64,000 nt of DNA from CAVYVZ01 sp963772065 (GTDB lineage: Bacteria; Acidobacteriota; Vicinamibacteria; Vicinamibacterales; UBA2999). The stretch lies in the NCBI GenBank assembly GCA_963772065.1, contig CAVYVZ010000008.1:310001-374000 (forward strand), written 5' to 3'. Position numbers and translations under genes: made by a program. Shown here piece by piece: positions 45,781 to 54,552 of this stretch (its first letter is position 1; every line of letters starts with the position of its first letter). The notes beneath the pieces are model-generated. The model saw only the letters and a list, made by a program, of their open reading frames with translations, did no database searches and was not told the origin of the DNA.

Positions 45781-46164
45781 GTGTCGAGTGAAAGCGAGAA
45801 GAACGACCTGATCGGCCGGCGAGAGTTCACTGTCGAGGCAGTTATGGCGCTCCTGGCCGGCGTCACGATCACTGTCAGCGGCTGCGGTGGAAGCAGCAGC
45901 CCCAGCACTCCCACATCGCCCACGCCGACCGGCTCCGGTGACGTCACGGGCAGTGTGAGCGCGAACCACGGGCATACGGCCACGATCAATTCGATGCAGA
46001 TCACAGCCGCGGGTGCCGTTACGCTCAACATCCAGGGCTCGGCAACCCATCCCCATACGGTCGCTCTGACGGCCGACGAGGTGCGCGCCATCGGCGCGCG
46101 AACGCAGGTGACCAAGACGTCGAGCAGCGATGACGGCCATACGCACACGGTGACGTTCAACTAG
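45781..46164 (+). CDS. Tat/lipoprotein-type His-rich small exported protein
   Basis: 127 residues. The leader RREFTVEAVMALLAGVTITVSGCGG combines a twin-arginine-like start with a cysteine that could be lipidated (shown as two pieces: RREFTVEAVMALLAG and VSGCGG). A Ser/Thr/Pro linker follows, then a short all-beta domain with histidine pairs at NHGHTATIN, ATHPHTVAL and DDGHTHTVTF. Such spaced histidines fit copper or zinc binding. No family name is certain. A perfect sigma-54 promoter lies upstream, so it may be co-regulated with the Tad accessory genes. Confidence 0.7.
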   Translation: MSSESEKNDLIGRREFTVEAVMALLAGVTITVSGCGGSSSPSTPTSPTPTGSGDVTGSVSANHGHTATINSMQITAAGAVTLNIQGSATHPHTVALTADEVRAIGARTQVTKTSSSDDGHTHTVTFN

Positions 46165-46217
46165 CGCACGTTGACCGGGGCTGCGCTCGTGCGGCGCCAT
46201 GGTGGTATCGTGCGTCC

Positions 46218-46975
46218 ATGCGACGTCCATTCGAACGTCTCGGGTTCCTGATCACGCTGCTGTCGCTCGCGGTGCTGGCGACTCGCTATGATGGCGGCGT
46301 GCAGGCAGAACCCCCGGAACGACCGCAACTGTCAGTGAAGCCCGCCGCCGATTTCGAAGTCGACGGCAGCGGCGAGCATGCCGGCTGGCGGCAGGCGGAG
46401 TGGGTCACGCTCCGCCGCCGCCAGGCCGACGGGCATCCGTACGAGACCCGGCTCAAGACCCTCTACTCGGGCACCGGGATCTACTTTCTGATGGAGGGCA
46501 CGGACCGGACGCTCACGGCCACCATGAAGGAAGACTTCATGAATCTGTGGAACGAGGACGTCTTCGAGGTGTTCCTCTGGACCGACGAGCGGCATCCGGT
46601 TTATTTCGAGTACCGAGATCTCGCCGCTCAATCGCGAGCTCCCGATTCTCATCCCGAATTTCGGCGGTCACTTTCTCGGATGGCGCCCCTGGCACTATGA
46701 AGGCGAGCGCCTCACACGCAAGGCCACCAGCATCATCGGCGGCCCGAAGGAACCGCACGCGTCGATTCAAGGCTGGCGCGCGGAGTTCTTCATCCCGTAC
46801 GCGCTGCTCACGCCGCTGCAGAACGTCCCTCCGAAGCCGGGCACCCGATGGCGCGCCAACTTCTATCGAATGGACTATGACGCGGGCAAGCGTACGCAGT
46901 GGGAGTGGGCGCCGATCGCCAAGACCTTCCACGAGTACCGAGAAGTTCGGCGAGATCGTGTTCGCCGATCGATAG
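46218..46975 (+). CDS. CBM9-like (DOMON-fold) exported carbohydrate-binding protein (two frame breaks)
   Basis: About 251 residues after repair. A signal segment (LGFLITLLSLAVLA) precedes a family-9 carbohydrate-binding-like fold: VDGSGEHAGWRQAEWVTL, LYSGTGIYFLMEGTDR, NEDVFEVFLWTDER, then EISPLNRELPILIPNFGG and GWRPWHYEGERLTR, ending RANFYRMDYDAG and EKFGEIVFADR. Two frame breaks fall at the same decamer, GAGTACCGAG (46609-46618 and 46934-46943). In both, removing one C gives GAGTACGAG and restores E-Y-E, matching the family (YFEYEISPL and FHEYEKFG). It probably binds sugars or a surface polysaccharide. Confidence 0.82.
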
Positions 46976-46990
46976 GAATCGATCGATCAG

Positions 46991-47017
46991 CAGGGGCCGA
47001 CCGGAGGTCGGCCCCTG
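46991..47017. terminator. 12-bp perfect stem-loop between convergent genes
   Basis: CAGGGGCCGACC-GGA-GGTCGGCCCCTG is a perfect 12-bp stem with a 3-nt loop, in the short gap between two convergent genes. It has no U-tract on either side, so it would act as a bidirectional stem-loop end rather than a classical rho-independent terminator. Confidence 0.65.
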
Positions 47018-47024
47018 ACCCGTC

Positions 47025-47513
47025 CTACGGCGTGCAGGTCGGCGACACGTGCGTGACCGTGTCGACCTTCAGCTTCGGCGCGCTCGCCGACATCGCTGCT
47101 CCCGTCGCGCTCGCCCGGTTCTCGACACTACCGGAGATCGTGACTTTGTGACCCACATGGGCTGTCAGCTTCGCGTCGTCGGCGTCGAGCTTGTACGAGC
47201 TGGCGGTCGGACGGGCCGATGCGCTGGCGGCCGCCCCGGTTGTGCCCGCCGTGGCCGACGCGGCCGACCCGGCCGTGACGTTGTTCAGCACGAACTTCGT
47301 GGTGTCGGCTGAAGCGGCCGCGCCGCTCGTGCCCGTTGGCGACGCACTTTCCTTCGCGCGCTCGAGACAGCCGGTGACCGTCACCTTGTTCGCCGTATCC
47401 ATGGAAGGCGAGCTCTGCTTCGCCGTGGGCTGCTCAGTCGGCGGCGGCGGCGTCTGCGCCGACAGCGTCGCGCACGCGAGCAGAGCAAACACACCGGAAA
47501 GTACTTTCTTCAT
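47025..47513 (-). CDS. Secreted OB-fold-like acidobacterial protein
   Basis: 162 residues with a Sec signal (VLSGVFALLACATLSAQ). A Pro/Ser linker leads to VTVTGCLERAKESASP, then a Ser/Ala/Gly-rich low-complexity insert, and YKLDADDAKLTAHVGHKVTI with SGSVENRA. The TGCLE and the LxxHVGHKVTISG segments are typical of a small OB-fold family common in acidobacterial genomes and left uncharacterised. Two short cysteines could form a disulphide. Function is unknown. Confidence 0.65.
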   Translation of the reverse strand: MKKVLSGVFALLACATLSAQTPPPPTEQPTAKQSSPSMDTANKVTVTGCLERAKESASPTGTSGAAASADTTKFVLNNVTAGSAASATAGTTGAAASASARPTASSYKLDADDAKLTAHVGHKVTISGSVENRASATGAAMSASAPKLKVDTVTHVSPTCTP

Positions 47514-47626
47514 CTAAAGCCTCCTCCTGCTTTTTTTGACTGAATGACCGTGTGTGCAACGGTCGGGCCCGAACGAGGCGAGCCTGCACGGATATCGATC
47601 CGCTGAATCACGCGGAAAAGAGAGGT

Positions 47627-47650
47627 TCGGGCCGCGCGTGAGCGGCCCGA
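47627..47650 (-). terminator. Intrinsic-type terminator of the PIG-L gene
   Basis: On the minus strand, TCGGGCCGC-TCACGC-GCGGCCCGA is a 9-bp stem with a 6-nt loop, followed by ACCTCTCTTTTCC. The pyrimidine-rich, U-containing tract just after the stem supports termination about 60 bp after the PIG-L stop. Confidence 0.65.
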
Positions 47651-47711
47651 CCCAGCGGTGCGTACAAACGACCGATGTAGAAAGCTCCGGCGGCGAATGA
47701 TATGGCCGAGC

Positions 47712-48626
47712 CTAGTCGCTTACCGTGCTCGGCAGAAACGGGAACAGCTTCCGAATCGCCGCCTCGTCGGGGCGCGAGCCGTACTCACAGATCTCGAAGG
47801 CTTCGGCGTGGCGCACCGCCTTCCCCTGCTCCGGCCCGTACCATTTCACGAGCGTTGCGCGCACCGCGGCCGTGGGCTGTCCGGCCCTCGTTTCGCGAAG
47901 CCACCGCCGCCGCGCGGCCGCGTCCTTCGGAACGCTGTCGAGCGTATGCGCAACCCACGGCAGCCACTCGTACATCTGCGAGACGTGCGCATCGAGCATG
48001 TCCACCTTCTTCTCAATCACGTCGTCGATAGCCACGGCCACATCGGGGCTGAACGGCTGGGGCTTCTGAAATCCATCCTGGAAGTACATGAAGACCGGAT
48101 TCCTGCGAAGCGCCGGCGTGTCGGGCGCGATGTTCGGCACGACCACCATATAGGCGGCGTCCTGCACGAGCATGCCTGTGTAGCGGTGGTCGGGATGATA
48201 GTCGTTCGGCCGCGGCGCCAGCACGACGTCGGCGTTCCATTGGCGGATCTGCCGGATGATCTCCTCGCGCGGCTTCAGTGTCGGCAGCAGCTCGCCGTCG
48301 TGATTGTCGAGCACGATGTATTCGATGCCGATCCGGCGGCCGGCCTCCTGTGCTTCCGCGCGCCGCCGGGCAGCGAGCGCACCGCCCCCCTCGGTCTGAT
48401 GGCCCGCGTCGCCGTTGGTCACGGAGACGAATCGCACGCGATGCCCAAGCGCCGCATACTTCGCCGCAGTACCTCCGGCGCGCTGATCGCAGTCATCGGG
48501 ATGCGCGCCGAACGCGATGATGTTGAGCTTGCCGTCGTTGCCCGGCTGCTGCGTGCGCTGCGGCTGTGACGCTTCGCCCTGCGCGAGTGCCAGAACACCA
48601 ATCATCATCGTCGCGAGAACTCTCAT
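47712..48626 (-). CDS. Exported PIG-L-family deacetylase
   Basis: 304 residues, signal peptide (LATMMIGVLALAQGEA). The zinc and catalytic block is IIAFGAHPDDCDQRAGGT (AHPDD). Further blocks are RVRFVSVTNGDAGHQTEG, ARRRAEAQEAGRRIG, VLAPRPNDYHPDHRYTG (the HPDH metal histidine) and a long C-terminal region. All PIG-L catalytic residues are present, so it probably removes acetyl groups from an N-acetylglucosamine-containing compound. The ATG is preferred because AGGAG lies 7 nt upstream; the frame is open further but without a site. Confidence 0.88.
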   Translation of the reverse strand: MRVLATMMIGVLALAQGEASQPQRTQQPGNDGKLNIIAFGAHPDDCDQRAGGTAAKYAALGHRVRFVSVTNGDAGHQTEGGGALAARRRAEAQEAGRRIGIEYIVLDNHDGELLPTLKPREEIIRQIRQWNADVVLAPRPNDYHPDHRYTGMLVQDAAYMVVVPNIAPDTPALRRNPVFMYFQDGFQKPQPFSPDVAVAIDDVIEKKVDMLDAHVSQMYEWLPWVAHTLDSVPKDAAARRRWLRETRAGQPTAAVRATLVKWYGPEQGKAVRHAEAFEICEYGSRPDEAAIRKLFPFLPSTVSD

Positions 48627-48856
48627 GGGGACGCTCCTGTGCGGGCAGAGTCTACACCGTCGGCGTGATATGGAAGAGGTACGCCGACTCAGCCGCAAAT
48701 ATTTGCACGATGATCGCAAATTCTCGGGGTCCAAGGCCTTAAGATTTCCGCTCCCGGACCGAAACACCACCAGCAAGTACTGACTCGTCAGGCACGTCGC
48801 ATCAAGTTCTGCCTTTAGTCCCCCCAAAAGCAGACGTGAGCGCCGAGGGAGCGTGT

Positions 48857-50680
48857 ATGCGTTTCGCCGCGACGTTCGTTCGAGCCCCGGCGCTATTGTT
48901 CATCGTGGCCGCGCTCTGCGCATCCGCGCTCGACGCGAGTGCCGATCAGTCGAAACTCGATCGCGCCCTTCGGCAACGCACGTCGGACTCGACGGGCCGA
49001 TCTCACGTCATCGTTCGAGTCAGGGACGATGTGCCCGCCGTGATCGCCGAGGCAACATTGCGCCGCCTGGGCGGCACTTCTTCGCGCGCATTGCGAAGCA
49101 TCAACGCCCATGCCGGCGAACTGTCGAATGGAGCGCTCGCCGCGCTTGCGGACTCCCCGTGGATCGAGAGCGTTTCCGAGGATCGCCTCGTCGTGGGGAC
49201 CATGGAACGAACCGCTGCGGTCGTTGGCGCTGCTGGCGTCTGGCAAGCGCTCGGCTACGACGGCACCGGCATCGGTGTCGCGATCATCGATTCGGGGATC
49301 ACGCCATGGCATGACGATCTCATGGGCGCGCTGCCCTCGACTCAGCGCGTCACGCGCTTTGTCGATCTCGTCAACGGGCTCGACGCGGCGTACGACGATT
49401 ACGGCCACGGCACGCACGTCGCCGGCATCGTCGCAGGGAATGGCCACGACTCCAGCGGCGCGCGCTCCGGCATCGCGCCCGGCGCGCATCTGATCGTGCT
49501 GAAGGCCCTCGATGCATCAGGAACGGGCCGCATCAGCAGCGTGATCGCCGCGCTCGACTACGTCATCGCGAACAAGTCCGAGCTCAATATCCGCGTGGTG
49601 AACCTGTCGCTCAGGGCCGGTGTCCACGAATCGTACGAAACCGATCCCCTGACGCTGGCCGCCAAGCGCGCCGTGCGCGAAGGAATTGTCGTGACCGCTG
49701 CGGCCGGCAATATGGGCCGCAGCACAGACGGTCACATGCAATACGGCGGCGTCACGGCGCCGGGGAATGCGCCGTGGGTCCTTACCGTCGGCGCATCCAG
49801 CCACATGGGAACGGCGGATCGCTCCGATGATGCCGTTGCAACCTTCAGCTCTCGCGGTCCCGGCGCAGGCGGTAATAGCGCCAAACCCGATATCGTCGCG
49901 CCGGGCGTGGGCATCGAGTCATTGAGCGTGCCCGACAGCACGCTGTATGCGACGCGATCGCAGATGCTCCTGAGCGGCACCATCCCGACGCCCTATCTGC
50001 CGTACCTGAGCCTCAGCGGAACGAGCATGTCTGCGCCCGTGGTCGCCGGAACGGTCGCATTGATGCTGCAGGCGAACCCGGCGCTTACGCCGAATCAGGT
50101 CAAAGCGATCCTGCAGTACACCGCCGAGGTTCGTCCGGCGTACGACCTGCTGACACAAGGCGCTGGCTTCCTCAACGCCAGAGGCGCCGTCGACCTCGCG
50201 GCGTACTTCAAGGCGCCCAACGGCACGCCTTATCCGGACACCGCCGGGTGGAGCCGGTCGGTCATTTGGGGAAACCGCCTCGTTCAGGGCGGCCGTCTCA
50301 CGCCGGATGCGAACGCGTGGCCCATTTCGGTGATGTGGGGCAGCACTCCAGCCGGAAAGGACATCAAGGTCGGCACCATCTGCGTCGAGGCGGACTGCGC
50401 GGCGGCCGATGCCAAGTGGGGGTCCTGGCACGTCTCGAGCGGCGTTCAGAACGTCGTGTGGGGCTCACTCTGTGATGGCGCCAACTGCGACACGCAGTGG
50501 AGCCCCGGAACCGTTTTCACGTCCAACGACTCGGTCGTCTGGGGCATGGACCACGACGCGGTCGTCTGGGGCATGGAGAGCGACGCGGTCGTATGGGGCA
50601 TGGAGAGCAACGACAGCGTGGTGTGGGGCATGAATTGCTCCGACCAGAGCTGCGAGCCGATGATCTGGGGTGTGCGGTGA
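48857..50680 (+). CDS. Subtilisin-like S8 protease with C-terminal VVWG repeats
   Basis: About 607 residues. A Sec signal and inhibitor-like prodomain (VIVRVRDDVPAVIAEATLRR) precede the S8 catalytic domain: VAIIDSGITPWHDD (Asp about 145), DDYGHGTHVAGIVAGNG (His about 183) and LSGTSMSAPVVAGTVALM (Ser about 389). The C-terminal ~130 residues carry tandem W-G motifs: VIWGNRL, VMWGSTP, VVWGSLC, then VVWGM repeated four times with Asp/Asn/Ser spacers, ending MIWGVR. I know this W-G tail from acidobacterial and myxobacterial S8 proteins, but not its function. The start at ATG 48857 has GGGAG before it; a GTG seven codons earlier is possible. Confidence 0.88.
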   Translation: MRFAATFVRAPALLFIVAALCASALDASADQSKLDRALRQRTSDSTGRSHVIVRVRDDVPAVIAEATLRRLGGTSSRALRSINAHAGELSNGALAALADSPWIESVSEDRLVVGTMERTAAVVGAAGVWQALGYDGTGIGVAIIDSGITPWHDDLMGALPSTQRVTRFVDLVNGLDAAYDDYGHGTHVAGIVAGNGHDSSGARSGIAPGAHLIVLKALDASGTGRISSVIAALDYVIANKSELNIRVVNLSLRAGVHESYETDPLTLAAKRAVREGIVVTAAAGNMGRSTDGHMQYGGVTAPGNAPWVLTVGASSHMGTADRSDDAVATFSSRGPGAGGNSAKPDIVAPGVGIESLSVPDSTLYATRSQMLLSGTIPTPYLPYLSLSGTSMSAPVVAGTVALMLQANPALTPNQVKAILQYTAEVRPAYDLLTQGAGFLNARGAVDLAAYFKAPNGTPYPDTAGWSRSVIWGNRLVQGGRLTPDANAWPISVMWGSTPAGKDIKVGTICVEADCAAADAKWGSWHVSSGVQNVVWGSLCDGANCDTQWSPGTVFTSNDSVVWGMDHDAVVWGMESDAVVWGMESNDSVVWGMNCSDQSCEPMIWGVR

Positions 50681-52626
50681 CCTTCAAAGCGACACCACCG
50701 GGGGTCGCATGGCGGGGTCTATCACGAACCGCGCAGCTGTACGTCGCGGCCGTCATTCTCGCGGGCGCCTACGCGCTGGGCACCACGTCGCTCTCCGCGT
50801 ACCCCGATCCGATGTTGTTCGGCGCCATGCTGCTCGTGGCGGCCGTGGCGTCCATCTGGAAAGTGACGCTGCCGATCTCGGTGGCGGGCCACTCGACGCT
50901 GTCCGTGGGCTATGCGGCGGATCTCATGGCCCTGCTGCTCCTCGGACCGATGCCCGCGGTCGTCGTCGCCGCCGTCGGGGCCTGGGCGCAATGCACCATC
51001 AACGCCAAGGGTAGATACCCGGTCTATCGCACGGCGTTCAGCATGGCCGCCAAAGCGCTCACCATGCTTGCGGCGGGATTGACATACCGCTGGCTCGACG
51101 GGCCGTCGGCCAACCTCGACATGTGGCAGCTGACGAGGCCCATCGTCGGCATCACGGCAACCTACTTCGTGGTCAACACGGGGCTCGTCGCCGGCGCGAT
51201 CGCCTTGTCCACCGGGCAACCGATCTGGACGATTTGGCGCGACGACTTTCTGTGGAGCGCCTCGAGCTTCATGGTCGGCGGCAGCGCGGGCGCGCTGGCG
51301 GCGGTGGTCGTGGCGCGCGGCGACCATTGGAAGGCGCTGGTGCTCGTTGCGCCGGTGTACCTGACGTATCGCACCTACGAGCTCTTCACCGGCCGTCTCG
51401 AGGACCAGAAGCGCCACGAGCAGGCGCTCGCCGAGGAGAAAGAGCGTGAGAAGGCTGCGCGCGCGAGCGCGGAGGAAGCGAACCGGCTGAAGGACGAGTT
51501 CCTCGCCATGGTGTCGCACGAGCTGCGGACGCCGCTCACCGCGATCCTCGGATGGGCGGAGATGCTCCGAAGCGGCAGGGTGGGCGAAGACCGCCGCGAC
51601 CGTGCGTGCGAGGCGATCTACGACAGCGCGAAACGGCAGGCACGCATGATCGACGAGCTGCTCGACGTGGCGCGCATCACCTCCGGCAAGCTCGGCGTCT
51701 ACCGGACGGCGGTCGATCTCTCGCTCGTGGTGCGCGACGCCCTTGAAGTCATACAGCCCGCCGCGGAAGCCAAACGGATCCACCTTACCGTCGACGTCGA
51801 ACCGTCGCTTGCGGCTATCTACGGCGACGGCACGCGGCTGCAGCAGATCGCCTGGAACCTGCTGTCGAACGCCGTGAAGTTCACGCCGTCGGACGGCGTC
51901 GTCGACGTGAGTCTGCGCCGCGCGGGCGCGATGGCGGAACTGGTCGTGAGCGACAACGGCCCCGGGATCACGTCCGAGTTCCTTCCGTCGGTGTTCGACG
52001 CGTTTCGTCAGGGAGACGCATCGACCACGCGAAACCATGGCGGCCTCGGCGTCGGCCTCGCGATTGTCAAGCACCTCGTCGAGGCCCACGGAGGCACGGT
52101 CACGGCCGAGAGCCTGGGTGAAGGACGAGGCGCCACGTTTACCGTCCGCCTCCCGATGCTGCCGGTGCCGGCCGCGGCGTACGTGGAAACCCCGCGTGCG
52201 TCAGCGTCCCGCGCTTTCGCTCTCGACGGCATCTCCGTGCTCCTCGTCGACGATGACGCCGACACGCGACAGGTGATCGCGTCGCACCTGGAGGAGCATC
52301 ACGCGATGGTGCTGACGGCCGCGTCCGTGTCGCAGGCGCTGGACGTGCTGCAGCGCGAGCATGTGGACGTGCTGCTGTCGGATATCGCGATGCCCGGCGA
52401 AGACGGCTACGCGCTCGTTCGCAAGGTGCGCGCGTCGACCACGCCGCATGTGGCATCGCTGCCGGCGGTCGCCCTCACCGCCCTCGCTCGCGATGAAGAT
52501 CGCCAGCAGGCGCTTCAGGCCGGTTTCCAGCTGCACCTCGCCAAGCCGATCGAGGCGCTGCCGCTCGTCACCGCCATCGCCACGCTTGGACGGCCGGCGA
52601 TGGCAACGTCAATCGGATCTATCTAG
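50677..52626 (+). CDS. Membrane hybrid histidine kinase coupled to the S8 protease
   Basis: 649 residues. The start GTG overlaps the protease stop (GTGA). About seven hydrophobic segments form an N-terminal sensor (residues ~20-225, MASE-like). The HisKA site is EFLAMVSHELRTPLTAI (His about 281), and HATPase blocks are AWNLLSNAVKFTPSD, VVSDNGPGITSEF and GGLGVGLAIVKHLVEAHG. A receiver follows: VLLVDDDADTRQVIASHLEE, LLSDIAMPGEDGYALVRK (Asp about 569) and KPIEALP. All catalytic residues are intact. Translational coupling to a secreted protease suggests the kinase senses the same envelope cue or processed product. It ends convergently with the barrel gene, overlapping by 4 bp. Confidence 0.9.
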   Translation: MTFKATPPGVAWRGLSRTAQLYVAAVILAGAYALGTTSLSAYPDPMLFGAMLLVAAVASIWKVTLPISVAGHSTLSVGYAADLMALLLLGPMPAVVVAAVGAWAQCTINAKGRYPVYRTAFSMAAKALTMLAAGLTYRWLDGPSANLDMWQLTRPIVGITATYFVVNTGLVAGAIALSTGQPIWTIWRDDFLWSASSFMVGGSAGALAAVVVARGDHWKALVLVAPVYLTYRTYELFTGRLEDQKRHEQALAEEKEREKAARASAEEANRLKDEFLAMVSHELRTPLTAILGWAEMLRSGRVGEDRRDRACEAIYDSAKRQARMIDELLDVARITSGKLGVYRTAVDLSLVVRDALEVIQPAAEAKRIHLTVDVEPSLAAIYGDGTRLQQIAWNLLSNAVKFTPSDGVVDVSLRRAGAMAELVVSDNGPGITSEFLPSVFDAFRQGDASTTRNHGGLGVGLAIVKHLVEAHGGTVTAESLGEGRGATFTVRLPMLPVPAAAYVETPRASASRAFALDGISVLLVDDDADTRQVIASHLEEHHAMVLTAASVSQALDVLQREHVDVLLSDIAMPGEDGYALVRKVRASTTPHVASLPAVALTALARDEDRQQALQAGFQLHLAKPIEALPLVTAIATLGRPAMATSIGSI

Positions 52627-53234
52627 AACCGAACGCCGAAACCCGCGCGCACCTGGTGCGAGCGGAGCGATTGTCCAAGGCCAAGCACGGTGTCGAGCGG
52701 CTCCGGCGGGAAGAACTGTTTGTACCGGTAGCCAAGGTCGACAACGACCGGACCAACACTGACGAGGATGCCGCCACCGCCGCCGGCGACCGGACCCGTT
52801 CGGCCCAGGAGGCCAATCGCCGCGGACGTAAGGCCGCTGGCCAAGGGACCGAGCCTGTCGCTCGTGACGGTCAACCGCGCCACTCCGGCCGTGGCTTCGG
52901 CGTAGGGACTCACGCGCGCATGCGGAGCGAGACGAAACCGCACGCCGCCCTCACCGTAGAATGCGGAGGCTCGTATGCCGCTGTTCGTTGCCGAGAACAG
53001 CGTGTCCGCCAGGGATGGCAGCACGTTGCCGACCCGGCCGGCCTCGGCAATGAGGCCGATGCCCGGCGCGAGCTCGAACGAGAGGTTGCCGCCCACGTCC
53101 GGCGTGGTCGACGGGCTGCCGCTGATCGACACGCCTCCGAACCCGGCAATGGCGCCGGCGCCCTGCGCGTGCGCCGAAATCGGCACCAGTAGAGACACAC
53201 CAAGAGCGATCACGAAGCGCAGTGCGCGTGTCAT
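52623..53234 (-). CDS. Outer-membrane beta-barrel protein
   Basis: 203 residues with a Sec signal (VIALGVSLLVPISAHAQ). About eight alternating amphipathic strands are visible (e.g. GNLSFELAPGIGLIAEAG and YGEGGVRFRLAPHARVSPY). The C-terminus ends in GFGVRF with terminal Phe, the usual BAM signal. It matches the OmpA/OmpW-like porin fold of similar length. It faces the hybrid kinase gene with a 4-bp overlap of stop codons. Confidence 0.82.
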   Translation of the reverse strand: MTRALRFVIALGVSLLVPISAHAQGAGAIAGFGGVSISGSPSTTPDVGGNLSFELAPGIGLIAEAGRVGNVLPSLADTLFSATNSGIRASAFYGEGGVRFRLAPHARVSPYAEATAGVARLTVTSDRLGPLASGLTSAAIGLLGRTGPVAGGGGGILVSVGPVVVDLGYRYKQFFPPEPLDTVLGLGQSLRSHQVRAGFGVRF

Positions 53235-53476
53235 GGATACTCCCCGTCAGCGTGCAGGCAGTGGCACACGCTTCAGGGCAATTGCGGTACCAGTAGTTCG
53301 CGTCAAGGATCGGCGCGATCGCGGTCGCGCGGGAGCTGACGAACCGTCGGGCTGTCCGCACGAGATATCTGTCATCCGTCAGATAAGTGTCTGGCTGTCG
53401 AGGTCTGCCGTAATGACGAAGCGAGCAGCGGCGTGCAGATGTGCGATGCGGTGCGTTTTGCTATGTCGCCCCGGGC

Positions 53477-54103
53477 ATGAAGCAGCTTTTCGTGCTGTGC
53501 CTTGCCGTGCTTGCCTGGACACCCGCGGTCAGCAACGCGCAGGAGCGCCAGGGCGCGCCGAGGAGCAGCGACCAGCGGCTCACCGACGCCGAAACCGAGA
53601 TTCAGGCGTTGTGGCAGTCGTACTACGTGGTGGTGCGCGATGATCTCCCGAACACCAAGGGGGCTCTCGACTGCGGCGGCGCGCACTACGAGGAGATCAA
53701 GGCGACGAACTCCTTCCTCGTGTTCTTCGTCGCGTGCGAGCGGCTCGAGCCGTACCTGGACGGATACCGGGCGACCATTGCGATCGGCAATCCGCACACG
53801 TTCGCGTTCAACCGGGTCGGCGGCACGCTGAGCTACGGCGAGAACATCGCAGCCGCACTGGTCAAGGAATCGCAGCGGATTCCCTTCTCGTCGGCCAACG
53901 AGCTGCGGCCCGGAACGTGGACCCGCATTCAGGTGCCGCTCGAGCGGACCCTCGCCAAAGACCTCACCAAGATCGTCGTGCAGGTCGAGGTGTCGAAGAT
54001 CACCGGCTTCGGCAGCCCTGCGCCGTCACGTTCGACCGACGCGCCGCAGCACGGCCTGCTCGGCCTCGGCCAGCACACGGTCAGTCCAGTCGCGCCGCGT
54101 TGA
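53477..54103 (+). CDS. Exported protein of unknown function
   Basis: 208 residues with a Sec signal (LFVLCLAVLAWTPAVSNAQ). The remainder has no domain I recognise: LTDAETEIQALWQSYYVVVRDD, FLVFFVACERLEPYLDGYRATI, and a beta-rich end (GTWTRIQVPLERTLAKDL). A cysteine pair may form a disulphide. The last 23 bp overlap the convergent VOC gene, so the final residues could reflect an indel. An upstream intergenic stretch of about 240 bp shows nothing recognisable. Confidence 0.6.
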   Translation: MKQLFVLCLAVLAWTPAVSNAQERQGAPRSSDQRLTDAETEIQALWQSYYVVVRDDLPNTKGALDCGGAHYEEIKATNSFLVFFVACERLEPYLDGYRATIAIGNPHTFAFNRVGGTLSYGENIAAALVKESQRIPFSSANELRPGTWTRIQVPLERTLAKDLTKIVVQVEVSKITGFGSPAPSRSTDAPQHGLLGLGQHTVSPVAPR

Positions 54104-54521
54104 TCTCGATCACGTTGCCATCCGGATCCAGGATGTAGATCTGCGGGAAGCCCGCCGGTCCGGCGGGGCTGAGACGCATGGGCAGCGGATTGTCCGGACT
54201 CGGCTTCGGTTTCCTGTCCGCGCTTGGCCGGTAGCCCTTTGATTCCAGGTGAGCGACCGCGTCAGCGTAGCGCTCCACGCGGATCGCGAAATGCGTGTCG
54301 TGGGAGTCGGCGCCCTTGCCATGCCTGAACGTCGGCTCGTCATCGCGTTCCGGCACGATCAGATGGAGGGTGCTGTCCCCCACGCGATACCACGCACCAT
54401 CGAACGGGAAGTTCGGCCGCGGCAGCGGTTCCAGGCCAAGCACGCCTTCATAGAAGGTCGTTGCGCGATTGAGATTGCTGGCGGGCAGACTGACGTGGTG
54501 GATGGTCTGGATTTTCAGCAT
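54081..54521 (-). CDS. VOC/glyoxalase-superfamily protein
   Basis: 146 residues, a single VOC domain with two beta-alpha-beta-beta-beta modules: IQTIHHVSLPASNLNRATTF, VLGLEPLPRPNFPFDGAWY, then HDTHFAIRVERYADAVAHLE and FPQIYILDPDGNVIEIN. The His and Glu positions that usually hold the metal (HHVSLP and DGNVIEIN) are present. The enzyme activity (lyase, dioxygenase or resistance) cannot be told from sequence. Confidence 0.86.
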   Translation of the reverse strand: MLKIQTIHHVSLPASNLNRATTFYEGVLGLEPLPRPNFPFDGAWYRVGDSTLHLIVPERDDEPTFRHGKGADSHDTHFAIRVERYADAVAHLESKGYRPSADRKPKPSPDNPLPMRLSPAGPAGFPQIYILDPDGNVIEINAARLD

Positions 54522-54552
54522 CGTGCATTCCGTCGCGTTTCGTGCGCGCGGC

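Noticed and set aside
46609..46943. Programmed frameshifting in the CBM9-like gene
   Set aside because: No slippery heptamer or downstream pseudoknot is visible and both breaks need a base removed. The identical decamer at both sites fits sequencing error better.
48627..48856. c-di-GMP-type riboswitch before the S8 protease
   Set aside because: A pyrimidine-rich AGTCCCCCCAAAAG stretch is present, but the conserved GEMM core and tetraloop receptor were not found.
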